Source: DASQBT01 sp963782495 | Lineage (GTDB): Bacteria > Pseudomonadota > Gammaproteobacteria > Burkholderiales > Thiobacillaceae | Length of the DNA stretch: 64,000 bases | Direction: 5' to 3' | Assembly (NCBI GenBank): GCA_963782495.1 | Contig: CAWAJU010000007.1 | Coordinates: 186,001 to 250,000, forward strand | In this document: one piece after another, positions 61,757-64,000 of the stretch | Layout: each line of letters starts with the position of its first letter | Position numbering within the stretch: position 1 is the first letter of the stretch | Made by a program: the position numbers and the translations under genes | Notes under the pieces: generated by a model | The model's database searches: none | What the model was told of the DNA's origin: nothing | What the model saw: the letters and a program-made list of their open reading frames with translations, nothing else

Positions 61757-62124
61757 GGGCTTCTCCCGGTACCTCGTCAAATCTTATTTGACGCAATGTC
61801 CATGCCCGCTGGAATTTTTGCGTAAATTTCAAAAACATGCGTTTATCTAAAATGGGAAACCGAAAAAGCTGTAAGAAAACGCGACATCTTCCGTCCGTAA
61901 GCCTCCCAGTCAAGGAGACAGTTCTGAGCCGGCATCGGGGGAGCCGAGCGCGGACAATTCTGCACGCGTTGACCCGGTATTCCCCGTGTTCACCCTGATT
62001 GCGCCGGGGCGCACCTTATTCTTTGAGGTCACAAGCAAGCGGCCACGTTCTTGGCTATGCGACTTTGTTGCGTATCACACCCAGGCTCGTAGCCCCGTTC
62101 GAATGACGGCTCTGCCGTTGCGAA

Positions 62125-62440
62125 TTCAACCGATCGACGCAGCAAGTTGGTGAAATTGTTGTGCGGGTGTTTCATGGTTTAGGGTTTTTTTTGGGCGTTC
62201 ATTCAATTGGCGTGCGACGGCGTTGAGCTTGGCTTGTGAGTGAACGGACAGGTCGGTCCCCTTGGGGAAATACTGCCTCAATAAACCATTCGCATTTTTC
62301 ATTCGACCCTCGCTGCCGGGAGTTCCGGGATGTCGGCCGCGAGCGTAAACTGCTTGTGGTCGGCCATCTCCGTACCGCGATCCCAGATGAGCGATCGCTA
62401 GAGTTCCTGCGGCAATTTGCGCGCACGCCGCGGACTGACT
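62125..62440 (-). pseudogene. IS30-family transposase relic (C-terminal part)
   Basis: On the minus strand RSLIWDRGTEMADHKQFTLA and ADIP are followed, after a small deletion or frame change, by NGLLRQYFPKGTDLSVHSQA and KLNAVARQLNERPKKTLNHE, ending at a stop at 62125. These match the conserved end of IS30 transposases, including the DDE-region context (WDRGxEMADH) and N-G-L-L-R-Q-Y-F-P-K-G. The DP..PWQRGSNEN block between them is damaged. No terminal inverted repeats were found by eye. Confidence 0.8.
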
Positions 62441-63005
62441 TTTTGGAAACAGGTTATTCCTGGCCGCGGGCTGGCGGTTGCCAATTGAAATGGTCGGCGC
62501 GTGCAGGGCGTCCCCGTTCCTTTGCAGAAATTCGATTGTCCGGTGTGAAGCGGCTCGCGTGCCAGTGGACCTTGCTGCCCGTTCAGGTCAAGGATTGTCT
62601 CGGGGGCGCACACGAATCAGTCCTTCGCACTCATTGCCAGATACGTCCGCAGCAACGCGATGCTGCGCCCGTGAAAAGGGCTTGGGCCGCCCTGTTCCAC
62701 ATACGTGGGCAGGCGCAACGGCCCCGAGGTGATCAGCCATGCGCCAAGACGCAATCGCTCGCCTGGAAATCCAGGGGCGACATGCTTGGAACCGACGGAA
62801 GAACGCGGCCGCCGATATCAACCGGCAAGCGTCTGGTTTACCGCTTCCGCTCTGGCCTGGTTTTGGAAAATTGGGCTTGGCCGATGCAGCGATCATGCTG
62901 AATGCTTCGCTATCGGGCAGTTGCTCGCTCGCGGCACGACTTTACGGCGTCAATGCCGAGGCGCGTCGGCTCGTCCGTCTCTTGTCCATGAACACAGTAG
63001 GCAAA

Positions 63006-63021
63006 CCCCGCCGAAGCGGGG
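63006..63021 (-). terminator. Probable terminator of the right-edge PEP-CTERM gene
   Basis: The hairpin CCCCGC-ttcg-GCGGGG (minus strand) with a stable TTCG loop is followed by TTTG. It lies about 25 bp beyond the stop codon at 63046. Confidence 0.6.
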
Positions 63022-63045
63022 CTCGCTACCGATACCGAATGCTGA

Positions 63046-64000
63046 TTAGCTGGCGCGTTTGCGGCGGATTAATCCAAGTCCGGCGAGGCCGAGTCCGAGA
63101 AGAGCGAGCGAGGCGGGTTCGGGAACGTTCACCGGAGGAGCAGCGCCGGCGGGGAGATCGACAAAGGCGGCGACAGCGCTCAGTGCGTCATTGAAGCCCG
63201 CGTCAAGGGTTACGTTCAAGTTGTTGACGCCCGGCGTCAGGAAGCTCGATATGTCGAAAGTCTCGATGTCGAACAGGTTGCCATTGTTTCCAGTACCCGT
63301 TCCGGGTCCGCCCGGCAGGGAGTTCCCCTGGAAGATGCCGCCCGTAGCGAGAGTAACGCCATTGATACTGAGCGTTCCATCATCCGTCGAACTGAAATTT
63401 TGTCCGTCTGACACAAACAACGTAAGAAACGCCTGGCCGCTTGTATAGTTGATGCCGGAGAGCGTGAAATTCCAGCCAGCCGCATCATAGGCCGACGCAA
63501 AGTTTGAGTCGTTGCCGTTGAAAATCACGACATCGCGATTGTTGGCTGCGTTGCCGTCATCGAAGAACACTGCCGTCGCGGCGCCATTGACCTGCACGTC
63601 CGGCAGCTTGACGAAGTTAGTGAGACTGTACGCGGCGTTGCCGTTGATCACCGACGTCGTGTCCGCCCGGTAAGCTTGGCTGTTTGCGAAATTCCAGAAA
63701 TTGTCCTGGGACAGGCCGATGTTGGTTCCGGTCACATTGGTAGCGTCCACCATTACGTTCGCATTCGCGGTCGGGTCGGTCGAATTCGTGGGCCCGTGCC
63801 AGTAAAGGTACGACTGCGTCACGGTTCCGGAGACACCCGCGACTGTGACCGTGCCACTGCCGGTGGTGCGCATGCCGCCCGTTCCAGCGCTGGTCCAGTC
63901 GGTGTCGAATATGGTCGTAAAGGGAGTGATCGCGTTGGCTTGCGCTACGTCGACGCCCAAAAGTGTCGCAGTTGCCGCGGCCGCAATAACCATTGCGCAG
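63046..64000 (-). CDS. PEP-CTERM surface protein (N-terminus beyond the window)
   Basis: At least 315 residues are visible. The frame is open to the right edge, and the first visible Met (63993) lacks the positive residues expected at the start of a signal peptide, so the true start is probably outside. A signal-like hydrophobic stretch (AAAATATLLGVDVAQANA) is followed by a beta-rich body. The C-terminal sorting signal is VPEPASLALLGLGLAGLGLI followed by RRKRAS. Like the protein at 58700-61756 it should be an exosortase substrate. No exosortase gene lies in the window. Confidence 0.88.
   Translation of the reverse strand, partial: CAMVIAAAATATLLGVDVAQANAITPFTTIFDTDWTSAGTGGMRTTGSGTVTVAGVSGTVTQSYLYWHGPTNSTDPTANANVMVDATNVTGTNIGLSQDNFWNFANSQAYRADTTSVINGNAAYSLTNFVKLPDVQVNGAATAVFFDDGNAANNRDVVIFNGNDSNFASAYDAAGWNFTLSGINYTSGQAFLTLFVSDGQNFSSTDDGTLSINGVTLATGGIFQGNSLPGGPGTGTGNNGNLFDIETFDISSFLTPGVNNLNVTLDAGFNDALSAVAAFVDLPAGAAPPVNVPEPASLALLGLGLAGLGLIRRKRAS

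Larger units (their letters stand above)
61757..63045. other. Gene-poor region with a transposase relic
   Basis: About 1.3 kb lies between two PEP-CTERM genes. The only identified coding remnant is an IS30-type transposase end at 62125-62440. Frames in 62440-62990 are not recognised and may be further decayed insertion sequence. A terminator-like hairpin lies at 63006-63021. Confidence 0.55.

Noticed and set aside
62588..62901. Overlapping frames of about 100-220 residues between the IS30 relic and the last gene
   Set aside because: No family signature or ribosome site was found; the region looks like decayed insertion sequence and was described as gene-poor.

Overview
The window is about 64 kb of high-GC DNA. 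It looks like a flagellated betaproteobacterium, probably Rhodocyclales or Nitrosomonadales-like. The evidence is a Gram-negative flgBCDEFGHIJKL order with P- and L-ring genes, a tmRNA tag reading ANDETFALAA (a betaproteobacterial type), two PEP-CTERM proteins, and chemoreceptors ending in a W-x-x-F tail. The species cannot be read from the sequence.

Layout. 1-21.9 kb is a large chemosensory locus, almost all on the minus strand. It holds two cheY-cheX-like-cheA-cheW sets. In transcription order the right-hand set is cheY, cheX-like, cheA (with a P2-like insert), cheW, three PAS-containing receptors, cheR, cheD and cheB. The left-hand set is cheY, cheX-like, a CheZ-like protein, cheY, cheA (short form), cheW and a multi-PAS receptor cut by the window edge. 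A zinc-binding CZB protein sits between them on the plus strand. 22.2-32.5 kb is the flgB-flgL operon (minus strand), with flgA-flgM-flgN divergent at 32.7-34.2 kb. Candidate FliA (sigma-28) promoters lie before cheY, before flgK and, with a perfect consensus match, before an unknown 128-residue gene at 57.9 kb.

34.4-39.7 kb holds a Met/Gly/Tyr-rich Spy-like periplasmic protein, a gph-like phosphatase, a SirB2-like membrane protein, tmRNA, an MNT-HEPN module bounded by partial copies of the tmRNA 3' end, a secreted cyclophilin and a glycine-zipper protein. 39.8-53.6 kb is a decayed defence and toxin-antitoxin island. It contains a NERD-UvrD helicase with internal indels, AbrB-PIN, two more MNT-HEPN pairs (both with damaged toxins), a frameshifted DUF4143 ATPase, an hsdR 5' relic, a PLD-SF2 helicase-DUF3427 / HNH / HIT operon, a frameshifted DUF2130 gene, a Phd-PIN pair and a WYL regulator. 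Relics of the helicase 3' end recur at the edges of the inserted modules.

53.9-64 kb holds a second glycine-zipper gene sharing a GTTAC-type operator with the first, an unusual pair (2-TM protein plus GNAT-like protein), the putative FliA-dependent gene, a PEP-CTERM protein with 579-bp tandem repeats, an IS30 relic and a second PEP-CTERM protein cut by the right edge. The chemotaxis and flagellar genes are all intact, while frameshifts cluster in 40-51.5 kb.
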